A DNA stretch of 8,988 nt from DATKZH01 sp964475955. GTDB taxonomy: Bacteria; Planctomycetota; Planctomycetia; Pirellulales; Thermoguttaceae. Below the pieces are notes generated by a model. It did no database searches. It was given only the letters and a program-made list of their open reading frames with translations, and was not told where the DNA came from. Position 1 is the first letter of the stretch. Each line of letters starts with the position of its first letter. Shown here one piece after another: positions 1 through 6,476 of this stretch. The stretch covers positions 1-8,988 of the forward strand of contig CAYYZY010000270.1 in the NCBI GenBank assembly GCA_964475955.1. Direction: 5' to 3'. Made by a program: the position numbers and the translations under genes.

Positions 1-1
1 A

Positions 2-46
2 GCGAGGCGGAGCCTCGCGTTGGGGCGCTTGCCAGGCGGAGCCTGG
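2..46. repeat. Two tandem short hairpins of an interspersed GC-rich repeat type
   Basis: Two perfect short palindromes lie side by side: GCGAGGC (2-8) pairs with GCCTCGC (12-18), and CCAGGC (32-37) pairs with GCCTGG (41-46). Both have the same 3-base loop GGA, and the second is followed by GGAACGAG. The arms differ while the loop and spacing stay constant, which suggests hairpins kept for structure rather than sequence. A related but imperfect hairpin with GCGGAGCC is at 4619-4639. Hairpins of this style are common between genes in planctomycete genomes; assigning these to such a dispersed family is inference. Confidence 0.55.
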
Positions 47-88
47 GAACGAGGAGGGCCGGCCTTGTCGTTGGTGCCCGAGGCGAGG

Positions 89-105
89 GAGCCGCCGAGC
101 GGCTC
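89..105 (-). terminator. Stem-loop just after the GNAT-CBS stop codon
   Basis: A perfect 7-bp stem, GAGCCGC (89-95) with GCGGCTC (99-105) and loop CGA, begins two bases past the stop codon of the minus-strand acetyltransferase gene. It could end transcription or protect the 3' end of the message. There is no T-run after it on the minus strand, so it is not a canonical intrinsic terminator. It may instead belong with the hairpin repeats to its left. Confidence 0.35.
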
Positions 106-107
106 GC

Positions 108-1043
108 TCAGAGGCTCCTCGCGTAGTAGGCGAGGATGTCTTCGCGTCCCACGATTCCGACCAGCTTGCGGTCCGAGTCGACGACGGGGATGCCGCGGAT
201 CTTCTTCGACTGGAACATCTGGATCACGCTGGCGACGGTCGAGCCCTGGTCGACGGTGAGCACCTGGCGCGTGAGCACGTCGCCCACCTTCCGATCGATC
301 TGCGAGGGGAGCATCAGGTCGGTTTTGGAGATGATTCCGCGGAGCCGGCCCTCCTTGTCGACCACGGGGAGCGAGCCGATGTGGTCGCGGAGGAAGAGTT
401 CCAGGGCCGAGCGGCACGGCTCCTCCTCGCCGATGGCCAGCACGTTGCGTTTCATGACGTCGGCCACGCACACGCTGGCCACGTCGCGAAAGCGGGTCAG
501 GTCGAGCGCCATTTCCACCTCGCCCACGTGGTCGTAGTCGAGGTAGTCGAAGCCGCACTTCTTGTAGACGTGCCGCGCCCGCGTGTTCGTCACCTCGACG
601 CTGAGCCGGATCGTCTCGAAGCCGATCTCGTGCGCCAGCCGGATGCTCGACCGGGTCAGCTCCGTCCCGATGCCGATGTTCTGAAAGGGCGGGCTCACGA
701 CGGCGAGCATTTCGCACGCGCGATCGTCGATCGGGAACAGCGCCGCGTGGCCCACCAGACCTTCCTCGAAGGAGAGGGCGACGAGGTTCACGCCGTTTGA
801 GATCACGTGCTGGACCCAGCCCTTGCAGGCGGCGTCGGCCACCGGCGGCAGGCCCTGAAAGGAGTTGCGGGGCTGGTAGGCGAGGTACATACCGATCAAC
901 CGCTCGCAGAGCCGGTCGTCGAGCGTGTTGACCAGGATCGCGTCCCCCCGCTTGTTGATGAACGCCTGGGGGAGACTGTGGAGCATGCCTTCTTCGGCCC
1001 TGGGGTCCCGCATGACAACCCCCCGTGCTGCGCGATCAGGCAT
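108..1043 (-). CDS. GNAT-family N-acetyltransferase fused to two CBS domains
   Basis: Predicted cytoplasmic protein of 311 residues. The N-terminal part (about residues 38-183) is a GCN5-related acetyltransferase fold. It carries a full motif A, V116-x-P-x-x-Q-x-x-G124-x-G126, which binds acetyl-CoA pyrophosphate, then a motif-B-like stretch (VTNTRARHVYKKCGF, about 151-165). The C-terminal part holds two CBS domains (about 193-245 and 253-306), each with the typical '(I/L)PVVD...(L)xGI(I/V)xxxD' ending. CBS pairs usually bind adenine nucleotides, so the enzyme is probably allosterically controlled by cell energy state; the substrate to be acetylated is unknown. I chose the ATG at 1043 because GGAGAAGG lies 5 bases upstream and a promoter at 1133-1161 would start transcription near 1126. 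The frame stays open to a GTG at 1124, but that would be nearly leaderless. An ATG at 986 is another option. It is transcribed divergently from the gene at 1264. Confidence 0.88.
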   Translation of the reverse strand: MPDRAARGVVMRDPRAEEGMLHSLPQAFINKRGDAILVNTLDDRLCERLIGMYLAYQPRNSFQGLPPVADAACKGWVQHVISNGVNLVALSFEEGLVGHAALFPIDDRACEMLAVVSPPFQNIGIGTELTRSSIRLAHEIGFETIRLSVEVTNTRARHVYKKCGFDYLDYDHVGEVEMALDLTRFRDVASVCVADVMKRNVLAIGEEEPCRSALELFLRDHIGSLPVVDKEGRLRGIISKTDLMLPSQIDRKVGDVLTRQVLTVDQGSTVASVIQMFQSKKIRGIPVVDSDRKLVGIVGREDILAYYARSL

Positions 1044-1132
1044 CGGGCCCTTCTCCACCGGGGACAGAGGGCCCGGCTCGGCACCGTCGGGGCCGGCGGA
1101 CTTCGCGCCCCGACGAAGGTCCACACGGCTGC

Positions 1133-1161
1133 ATTATGGACTCAGCGGCCGCTCGCTTCAA
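1133..1161 (-). promoter_or_regulatory. Sigma-70-type promoter for the GNAT-CBS gene
   Basis: On the minus strand TTGAAG (1156-1161) and CATAAT (1133-1138) are separated by exactly 17 bases, close to the TTGACA-17-TATAAT consensus. Transcription would start near 1126, giving a leader of about 80 bases before the ATG at 1043. A second CATAAT lies on the plus strand at 1165-1170, pointing at the gene at 1264, but without a recognisable -35 box at the right distance. Confidence 0.55.
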
Positions 1162-1263
1162 TCCCATAATCGGCGGCCGGACGCCGCTTCGGCGGCGCCC
1201 GTTCCCCATTCCGGGCACGCCGACCCACCAAACCCGATTTCCACCAACCCGCGGAGGCGCGCG

Positions 1264-1571
1264 ATGACCACCCCCGGCTCCCAGCACGGCGATTCTTCTC
1301 ACGACAGGCCGACCTCTCGGCGGTCCTTCCTGGATTACCTGACCGAAAACGCGTACGGCAACCCGTTCTGGAGCGAGGCGTCGATGATGCTCACCGACCG
1401 AGGTCACATGTGCCGCTGCAACGCGTTCCGGCTCTGCATGGCCGGGGGCGAGCGGGCGCAGTGGTTCGGCGACAAGGCGACGCTCTACATGCCGGCGGGG
1501 GGGTGCACGGCGGCGTCGAGCGGGTCCGCGGGCGTGGCACGCGCGAGGTGGCCGTGCCGCAGTTCGACTGA
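1264..1571 (+). pseudogene. Small hypothetical protein, apparent frameshift in a G7 tract
   Basis: The only plus-strand gene I support. The ATG at 1264 has an ideal GGAGG (1253-1257) six bases upstream, and the codons that follow have strong G/C third positions. As sequenced, the frame continues from the G7 run (1497-1503) into low-quality sequence and into the 3' end of the opposite gene, stopping at 1623. If one G is added, the frame instead continues as VHGGVERVRGRGTREVAVPQFD and stops at 1571, 11 bases before the convergent gene, for a total of 102 residues. That version looks like natural protein. The product is rich in aromatic residues and has a cysteine cluster, CRCNAFRLC (about residues 57-65), that might bind metal. 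It has no signal peptide or membrane segment. I do not recognise the family. The shift may be a sequencing error, a true inactivation, or slippage. Confidence 0.6.
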
Positions 1572-1582
1572 TCGGACGCAGG

Positions 1583-2683
1583 CTACCGCTCGATCGCCAG
1601 CTCGGCCAGGTAGATCGCCGTGATCGTTCGGCCGGCGTCGTCCTTCTCGTGCGACGAGTAGTACGAAACGATCGCCTCGGTGGGGCTCAGCTCGACGAAG
1701 CCGGGGTACGAGTTGTCGCCCCCGCTGGGCAGCTCGGCGAACTCGTGGAGCTGGTCGCCGACGAGCCAACAGAGCGACGTTTTCGCCGAGCCGGTGAGCG
1801 TTTTGCGGCCGCCGACCACGTAGCGGGAACCCCACTTCGTCAACAGCGGCCCGCCGATGTAGCGGTCGAGTTCCTTGCGGTCCCAATGCGTGTACGGCGG
1901 CTTCGACCGGCAAAGCTGCGCGGCGAGCGACCCGCGGCGTCCGACGGCCAGCACGCGGCCGTCGTCTTCGAAGAGGAAGGCCGTTTCGTCACCGTTGGTT
2001 TCCTGGAACAGGGCGGCCGTCTTCCAGACCAGGCCGTCGTCGCTTTCGAGCATCGCCGACTCGATGATCTCGCGCGGATAGCCGCCGGGTGTCTCCGCGA
2101 ACTCGTGCTTGCGACGGCCGCAGAGGTAGGCCTTGCCGCCGTGCGCGGCCGCGCGCCAGATGTAGTGCCCGTACGTGCCCTCGAGCATCACGGGCCCGTT
2201 CCACCGGGTTCCGTCGGGCGTCCAGGCCGTGTAGCCGAGGTGCCGGTTCAGCTCGTACTCGTCGCGCGAGGGCGACTCGTCGCCGCAGTACCACGTGCCC
2301 GTGTAGACGAACAGCTTGTCGCGGAAGACGAGGAAGTGGGGGTCGCGCGTGTCGCGCTTGGCGACGCGGAAGCGGTGGACCTGCTTCCAGGTTTGGGCGT
2401 CGTCGCTCGCCAGCACGATGATCGAGGCGGTCGGGTGCACGGGGTGGCCGTCCGGGCAACTGCGGAACGTCAGGTAGAACCGGCCCCGGAAGCGGCACAG
2501 GTCGGTGAAGGCGTTGTGCTCGCCGTTGTGGAACACGCGCCGCACGGAGACGACCTCGACCTGGGGAAGCCCGTCGGCGCCGGCCCGGGCGATTTCCGCG
2601 CCGGTCAGCACCAATGCAAGACAGGAGGCCATCGCAAGAACGCGCGTTGCCGACGCCGCAGAATGGGTTCGTGAACGTTTCAT
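1583..2683 (-). CDS. Secreted sialidase-like (BNR/Asp-box) beta-propeller protein
   Basis: 366 residues with an N-terminal signal peptide: MKRSR, a hydrophobic core to about residue 28, and a likely cut after A32-R-A34. The mature part has two Asp-box-like motifs, SDDAQTW (93-99) and SDDGLVW (214-220), and repeated '(V)RDKLFVYTG' and 'YLCGR' strand patterns, as in six-bladed sialidase-type propellers. Length fits exo-alpha-sialidase-like proteins of planctomycetes. Such proteins cleave or bind terminal sugars outside the cytoplasm, but many family members in this phylum are not proven sialidases, so the substrate is open. The ATG at 2683 starts 151 bases after the probable end of the hydrolase-like gene and is preceded by AAAGAGATGG. 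The leader and signal peptide are duplicated in the upstream gene at 4268. The stop is TAG. No frame damage is seen. Confidence 0.85.
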   Translation of the reverse strand: MKRSRTHSAASATRVLAMASCLALVLTGAEIARAGADGLPQVEVVSVRRVFHNGEHNAFTDLCRFRGRFYLTFRSCPDGHPVHPTASIIVLASDDAQTWKQVHRFRVAKRDTRDPHFLVFRDKLFVYTGTWYCGDESPSRDEYELNRHLGYTAWTPDGTRWNGPVMLEGTYGHYIWRAAAHGGKAYLCGRRKHEFAETPGGYPREIIESAMLESDDGLVWKTAALFQETNGDETAFLFEDDGRVLAVGRRGSLAAQLCRSKPPYTHWDRKELDRYIGGPLLTKWGSRYVVGGRKTLTGSAKTSLCWLVGDQLHEFAELPSGGDNSYPGFVELSPTEAIVSYYSSHEKDDAGRTITAIYLAELAIER

Positions 2684-2702
2684 GGGGCCATCTCTTTATG
2701 GG
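2630..2702 (-). repeat. Duplicated leader and signal-peptide segment, copy 1
   Basis: This segment covers the last 19 bases before the sialidase-like ATG and the start of its signal peptide. It matches the equivalent segment of the hydrolase-like gene (4215-4287) without gaps. Thirty of the first 36 coding bases agree, about 14 of the 19 bases before the ATG agree, and the encoded 35-residue signal peptides share 19 identical positions, including RTH, AA and VLTG. A later block, GTGCTGACCGGC, is identical in both genes. The similarity includes the ribosome binding region, so it is a DNA duplication rather than convergence of signal peptides. Confidence 0.7.
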
Positions 2703-2824
2703 ACGTTTCGGTTGAGGGAACCGGGCACCCGCCCGCGGCAGGCACCCAACGCGTCGCCACCATGCTATCAGCCCCGGTCGCCGGGCGAAAGTCGCACGGA
2801 CCGGCCTCGAAGCGACGCGGTGCT

Positions 2825-2841
2825 CCGGTGAGGCTCACCGG
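2825..2841. repeat. Stem-loop over the probable stop codon of the hydrolase-like gene
   Basis: CCGGTGA (2825-2831) and TCACCGG (2835-2841) form a perfect 7-bp stem with loop GGC. On the minus strand the right arm contains the TGA (2835-2837) that ends the restored reading frame of the hydrolase-like gene. No T-run follows, so a role as terminator is only possible, not shown. The 151 bases from here to 2683 hold no gene that I can support. Confidence 0.35.
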
Positions 2842-4268
2842 GGGCCGTCGCCGGGGGCAGGGGGTTCCGGCGAAGGACGCCCGTAGGCGCCATCCCAGGG
2901 CGGGGGGACCGCCAGGCGCAGCCAGTCGTCGGTCGACGGTCATTTCCGAGGGCAAGGCGGCCTCGCCGTCGAAGGCGGCGCCTTCGAAATTCATGGTCCA
3001 CGTCCCGAGGCGATAGAGGGCCGTCCTCCGGTCGTCGGCCAGCCGGCGCAGGAATTGGGCCGTTTGCCGGGTCTCGAATTCGGGGTGGTAGAACACCATG
3101 GCCGCGTAGCGCTGGGGTCCGTAGCGGAGGAACCCGTCGTCGTCGACGCGGAGCGTGCCGGAGCCGATCTCGCTGGAGGGGATCAGGTCGGCGGGGAAGC
3201 CGGCCGCCCCAAGTCGTCCTTGACGACGCGGTAGCAGCGATCTTCGATTTCGCCGTTGCGCAGGCGGTTCAATTCCAGGTAGCGGTTGACGGCCGCCACG
3301 CGCTCGCCGTGCCGGCCGCGCTCGCCGAAGCACATCAGCAGGCAGTCGCGCACCAGGTCGTGCCCGCCGGTGCGTCGGGCATAGGCCCGCTCGTAGAAGC
3401 GCAAGTACCAGAGATCGTTGCCGCCCAGCGACCCGCATGACGGAGGAAATCCCCACTCGTCGATCGTGGCGCCGGCCAGCCCCGCGTCGGCGTAGGCCCG
3501 CACCAGCTCGTCGTGGAACGGGATCAGGTGGGGGGCGAACATGGCGGGAGTGAGGTGCGTGAAGCCCGCCAGCAGGCAGGCGTGGCAGCCCTGCGTTTCG
3601 GCGCCGCACGGTACGGCCACTGCGACCTCCTGCGCCTCGGCCTTGAGCACCCGGCACTGGGCGGTCACGTCGCGCACCGTATCCGGTTCGATGCCTTCCG
3701 CCCCCTTGCGATAGCGGTAGACCCGGGCGACGCGCCCGGCGAGCGAAACGTAGGGCGTGGTCCCGCCGGTCATGTGGTCGTGCAGACGCAACGGCAACGC
3801 CCTCACGGAGACGGTGCCTGCGTCGGAAAGCGGCACTTCGACCAGCCGAATCACCTTCTGCATTTCGTCGGGATAGCGACGCTGGAACGCTGCTCGCGCC
3901 AGACGCACGTCGAGGTTCATCGCCATGCGCATACCCCTTTGGCGTGCGTAGGCCGCCGCCTCTTCGACCTGCCGCTGGACATCGTCGTCGGTCACTTCCT
4001 TATTGGCCCGGGTCGTCATCACGATCAGGTCGTACGGAGAATGTTCCGCCCAGACGTCCAACGCGCGGCGGTAGCCTCCCGGCCTGAAATTCGCATCTTT
4101 CCATACGCCCTGAACGATGCACGGCAGGTGCCCCGCCGGCACGCGGAACGACGCTTGCCGGCCGCCGCCACGCGCGACTGCCATGCCGGTCAGCACGGCC
4201 GCAACACAAAACGCCGTCACAGGGCCTCGCCTTGCCAACGCCGCAAAATGAGTTCGTGCGTGTTTCAT
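2835..4268 (-). pseudogene. Secreted glycoside-hydrolase-like protein, broken by two frameshifts
   Basis: The ATG at 4268 begins a signal peptide like that of the sialidase-like neighbour, with a hydrophobic core at about residues 16-31. The frame runs for 354 residues with an alpha/beta, TIM-barrel-like pattern: YDLIVMTT (79-86), MRMAMNLDVR (113-122) and GATIDEWGFPP (266-276), where D270-E271-W272 could be catalytic. At the C4 run 3207-3210 the frame shifts. Adding one G on the coding strand lets KDDLG continue as AAGFPADLIPSSEIGSG. That second frame is coherent for about 90 residues (AAMVFYHPEFE, YRLGTWTMNFEG), resembling the domain after the barrel in GH42-like enzymes. Near 2930-2945 it returns to the first frame, giving DDWLRLAVPPPWDGAYG and a TGA at 2835. 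A tandem CGAC in that spot could explain the second shift. Without correction the product ends at 3183. The family name is inference; I recognise the fold type only. Confidence 0.7.
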
Positions 4269-4287
4269 GGGAGCATCTTTCTTTGGG
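4215..4287 (-). repeat. Duplicated leader and signal-peptide segment, copy 2
   Basis: The counterpart of the segment at 2630-2702, here at the start of the hydrolase-like gene. The region before the ATG reads CCCAAAGAAAGATGCTCCC against CCCATAAAGAGATGGCCCC in the other copy, so the ribosome binding region is part of the duplication. Similarity fades after about 35 codons, at the signal-peptide cut site, where the mature proteins become unrelated. Confidence 0.7.
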
Positions 4288-4300
4288 AACATCCAGGAGC

Positions 4301-4330
4301 GTTCGGTCCTCGAACCGTTCAGGACCGAAC
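4301..4330. promoter_or_regulatory. 10-bp perfect inverted repeat upstream of the hydrolase-like gene
   Basis: GTTCGGTCCT (4301-4310) and AGGACCGAAC (4321-4330) are exact reverse complements separated by 10 bases. They lie 33-62 bases before the ATG at 4268. The position suits an operator for a dimeric regulator or a leader-RNA hairpin. I see no convincing promoter boxes around it, and the equivalent place before the sialidase-like gene lacks this repeat. Confidence 0.45.
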
Positions 4331-4617
4331 CGACACGCGCTTGTCGAGCAGCGGTGACGCGGCCCGACACGCGCGCGGCGTCGGACCATGGAACCTGTAC
4401 CGGAAAGCCGCTTCGTCGGGGCTTCCCAGGGCGTCGGCGACTCGTGGGAAAGGGCAGCCACCAAAATACTCAGGCCCGGTTGCGTCGTGCAAGCGCCGAT
4501 TGGCGGGTTCCCGATTCTCCCCTCGCGACGGGCCCGGCCGCTCGGCGCGCAGACCGTGCTCGCGTTGCCCAGTTCCGGTTGGGGAACGTGCTGCTTGCGG
4601 GAGCGTCTCCACCGCCT
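4331..4617. other. Intergenic stretch with no gene seen
   Basis: This is most of the 450-base gap between the hydrolase-like gene and the DUF1559 gene. Open frames exist on both strands, but they are rich in Arg, Ser and Pro, lack ribosome binding sites and have no recognisable motif, so I treat them as chance frames of GC-rich DNA. A degenerate hairpin, GTTCC (4571-4575) with GGAAC (4582-4586), resembles the repeat at 4642-4675. Confidence 0.5.
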
Positions 4618-4675
4618 TGTGCGAAGCGGAGCCTTGCGCATGCCAAGTTCCCAAGCGCCGGCTTGGGAACTTGGC
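4618..4675. repeat. Perfect 15-bp hairpin with an adjoining imperfect hairpin
   Basis: GCCAAGTTCCCAAGC (4642-4656) and its exact reverse complement (4661-4675) enclose the 4-base loop GCCG. Just left, TGCGAAG (4619-4625) can pair with CTTGCGCA (4632-4639) with one bulged base, around a CGGAGC loop like that of the hairpins at 2-46. The pair lies about 43 bases after the DUF1559 stop codon on the minus strand and could block exonucleases or end transcription, although no T-run follows. The shared loop and variable arms suggest an interspersed repeat family with compensating changes. Confidence 0.55.
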
Positions 4676-4717
4676 CGCGGGCAGCCGGGTTTTGACCGGC
4701 GTTTTCCTCGTTACGGT

Positions 4718-5788
4718 CTACGGAGACGCGACTGACTCACCGCCCGCCATCGAGCCCAGCGCCCCCCAGACGCCGTAGGGGCTGGGGCCGCCCTGGTTGC
4801 CGGGCTGCGGGCTCGCCAGGTTGCCCGTGTTGATCGTCTCGCTGACGAATTGGACGGAGCCGTCCATCATGACGCAGTTGACGCCGCCGGGATGATAGCT
4901 CGACGGAGAGAAGATCCCCCACTCCCAACTTCTGGTGTCGGCCAGGCAGGAGGGAGAGTTCGGCGGCAGGACGGTGGTCACGCCGTTCCAGGCGGGTCGT
5001 CCGTCGGCCCATCGGCGGCCTACGACTTTCTCGCCATGCAGTTCGACGCCGCTTCGATATCGCCCGTTCTGTCCTTTCGTGGCAAGGCACACCGTGGGAT
5101 CGGTGGCGATGTTGGTTCCCACGTTCGCGGCCAAATCACCGCGGAGGGCCCCGGTCGATGAGTAGATACACCGCTCGGCCAGGCCGATCGTGTTGCTGCT
5201 CCCGTCGCGGACGTCCCTGAAACTGGCGAAGTCATGATGCGCGAAAGGCCCACGAGTGGGGCGATCGTACGCGTTTCGGTTGATGTGATCGCCGACGCTG
5301 AACATGTAGTTGTTATAGGCTTGCTCCGAAGCCGGGTTGCGATGACCGGCGGCGACGTCCGACGGGCAAAGCAGCGCGGGGGGTTGTTCGCGGAACGGCG
5401 GAAAATCGGTACGCCAGGCCGCCGGGCCGAAGGGCGGATACGTCGTGCCTCCGTAAGTGCCGCCGCCGCTGATTGCCTCCCACAAAGGCATTTGTTCCAG
5501 GTAGGGCAGCAAGGCGATCATCCCGCAAAGCTGGCCGTTGTTGCCGTTGTCCCACGGATTCGAACCCACGGTTCCCGCCTTCAACGCGCAGAATTTTCTG
5601 TAGGAATCGTGATAGTTGTGCAGCGCCAGCCCGATTTGTTTGAGGCTGTTGGTGCACTGGCTTCTGCGGGCCGCTTCCCGCGCGGCCTGAACCGCCGGCA
5701 GAAGCAACGCAATCAGGATGCCGATAATCGCGATCACTACGAGCAGCTCCACCAGCGTGAAGCCGAGGTTTCGGGAATTTCTCCACAT
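4718..5788 (-). CDS. DUF1559 type IV pilin-like protein with prepilin N-terminus
   Basis: 356 residues, the usual size for the DUF1559 family that is greatly expanded in planctomycetes. It begins with a short basic leader and the prepilin motif G9-F-T-L-V-E14, where a prepilin peptidase would cut after G9 and methylate F10. The single hydrophobic helix VELLVVIAIIGILIALLLPA follows, then the family's conserved AREAARRSQCTNSLKQIGLALHNYHD stretch, split here into its known parts. The C-terminal signature H299-x9-D309-G (YHPGGVNCVMMDG) is intact. The protein is expected to be anchored in the inner membrane or built into pseudopili; its exact job is not known. GGAG (5796-5799) lies 7 bases before the ATG, preceded by a run of seven T on the coding strand. 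It follows the lipoprotein gene by 44 bases and is probably cotranscribed with it. The stop is TAG. Confidence 0.95.
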   Translation of the reverse strand: MWRNSRNLGFTLVELLVVIAIIGILIALLLPAVQAAREAARRSQCTNSLKQIGLALHNYHDSYRKFCALKAGTVGSNPWDNGNNGQLCGMIALLPYLEQMPLWEAISGGGTYGGTTYPPFGPAAWRTDFPPFREQPPALLCPSDVAAGHRNPASEQAYNNYMFSVGDHINRNAYDRPTRGPFAHHDFASFRDVRDGSSNTIGLAERCIYSSTGALRGDLAANVGTNIATDPTVCLATKGQNGRYRSGVELHGEKVVGRRWADGRPAWNGVTTVLPPNSPSCLADTRSWEWGIFSPSSYHPGGVNCVMMDGSVQFVSETINTGNLASPQPGNQGGPSPYGVWGALGSMAGGESVASP

Positions 5789-5832
5789 GGCCGCACTCCG
5801 AAAAAAAGAAATTGGGAAGGAAGAAACGCAGC

Positions 5833-6306
5833 TCAGCCTTTCAGATCGAAACGGATTTGGTTCTCGGCGCTTTCGGATACCGTCGCTTCCAGGTCGGTGG
5901 TGCCGATGGCCGAGTATTTTTCGGGCAAGAGGCTGCGGGTCTGGGCAGCTCCCATAGCCTCGGCATTGGCCGGCATGGCGCCCGTTTCGGCCGGTTCGAA
6001 ATCCGTCTCGGGGCCCTCGGTCTCGGTCTTCTTCACCGTGACCTGGTACTCTCCGGGAATGGCGCCATCGTTTTCACCTAGCGTGCTCAATTTGGTCGTT
6101 CCATCGGCACCCGTGACGCCGTAGGCGGCTTGGCCTTCTCCCTTGGGCACGAACGTGACGTGGGCGCCTTCGACGGGCGTGCCCCCATGACTGATCGTGA
6201 CGGTGACCGGCACGCGTGGCGGCCCGCCGTCTCCCGCGGAACCACAGCCGGACAATCCTACCGATACAAGAGCGAAGCAACTCAGCAGTGGCAAAGAGCG
6301 TCTCAT
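5833..6306 (-). CDS. Small carboxypeptidase-regulatory-like lipoprotein
   Basis: 157 residues from the ATG at 6306. It has a short basic start, a hydrophobic segment and the lipobox L18-S-G-C21, so it should be cut before C21, lipidated and held at a membrane surface. The mature part has the beta-sandwich pattern of carboxypeptidase-regulatory or transthyretin-like domains: PVTVTISHGGTPVEGAHVTF (33-52), ADGTTKL (67-73), IPGEYQVTV (83-91), then the ending LLPEKYSAIGTTDLEATV (127-144). This type is very common in planctomycetes next to DUF1559 genes, as here, and probably acts in the cell envelope with the neighbouring pseudopilin; the role is unproven. The frame is open to 6399, but the lipobox position and GGAG at 6317-6320 favour this start. 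The DUF1559 gene usually comes first in such pairs; here it is second. Confidence 0.92.
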   Translation of the reverse strand: MRRSLPLLSCFALVSVGLSGCGSAGDGGPPRVPVTVTISHGGTPVEGAHVTFVPKGEGQAAYGVTGADGTTKLSTLGENDGAIPGEYQVTVKKTETEGPETDFEPAETGAMPANAEAMGAAQTRSLLPEKYSAIGTTDLEATVSESAENQIRFDLKG

Positions 6307-6360
6307 CGCATGCAAACTCCGGAAAAAAATGAAGGAACGCGGACTATTCATACGACGCTT

Positions 6361-6428
6361 GTAGTGACCGCATCCATGCGGCCGAAAGCCCCTTCGCACT
6401 TACGGGACCCGACGAAACGGGTCACTAC
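6361..6428. repeat. Inverted-repeat block with nested, mutually exclusive stems
   Basis: The outer arms GTAGTGAC and GTCACTAC bound 68 bases. The inner hairpin GACCCG-ACGAAA-CGGGTC uses the same bases (6421-6423) as the outer right arm, so two folds exclude each other. This is either a switch-like RNA or a small palindromic interspersed element. Confidence 0.4.
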
Positions 6429-6459
6429 GGGCCCACATGAAGAGTTCGGGGTAAAAGGA

Positions 6460-6476
6460 TCTGCGTGTCACGCAGA
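6460..6476. promoter_or_regulatory. 17-base palindrome, possible operator or hairpin
   Basis: TCTGCGTG (6460-6467) and CACGCAGA (6469-6476) flank a single central T. Outside one mismatched pair, GG (6457-6458) and CC (6478-6479) extend the symmetry. A centre of one base is poor for an RNA loop but good for a dimeric DNA-binding protein, so an operator is the better guess. Confidence 0.4.

Noticed and set aside
1041..1124. GTG at 1124 as start of the acetyltransferase
   Set aside because: The predicted transcript begins near 1126, leaving no room for a ribosome binding site, whereas the ATG at 1043 has GGAGAAGG at good spacing.
1649..2674. Plus-strand open frame of 341 codons opposite the sialidase-like gene
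   Set aside because: The minus strand carries the signal peptide and Asp-boxes; this frame has no recognisable motif.
2680..2834. C-terminal extension of the hydrolase-like protein in its middle frame, overlapping the sialidase-like start by ATGA
   Set aside because: The original frame gives a more natural ending with a TGA at 2835. The overlapping tail is low in recognisable pattern, so the neat ATGA overlap is probably chance.
3513..4778. Plus-strand open frame of 421 codons opposite the hydrolase-like gene
   Set aside because: It mirrors a coding strand with a clear signal peptide, has no domain or ribosome binding site, and is an expected shadow in GC-rich DNA.
6361..6476. CRISPR-like or tRNA-like structure
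   Set aside because: The elements are single inverted repeats without regular spacers, cloverleaf or anticodon arm.
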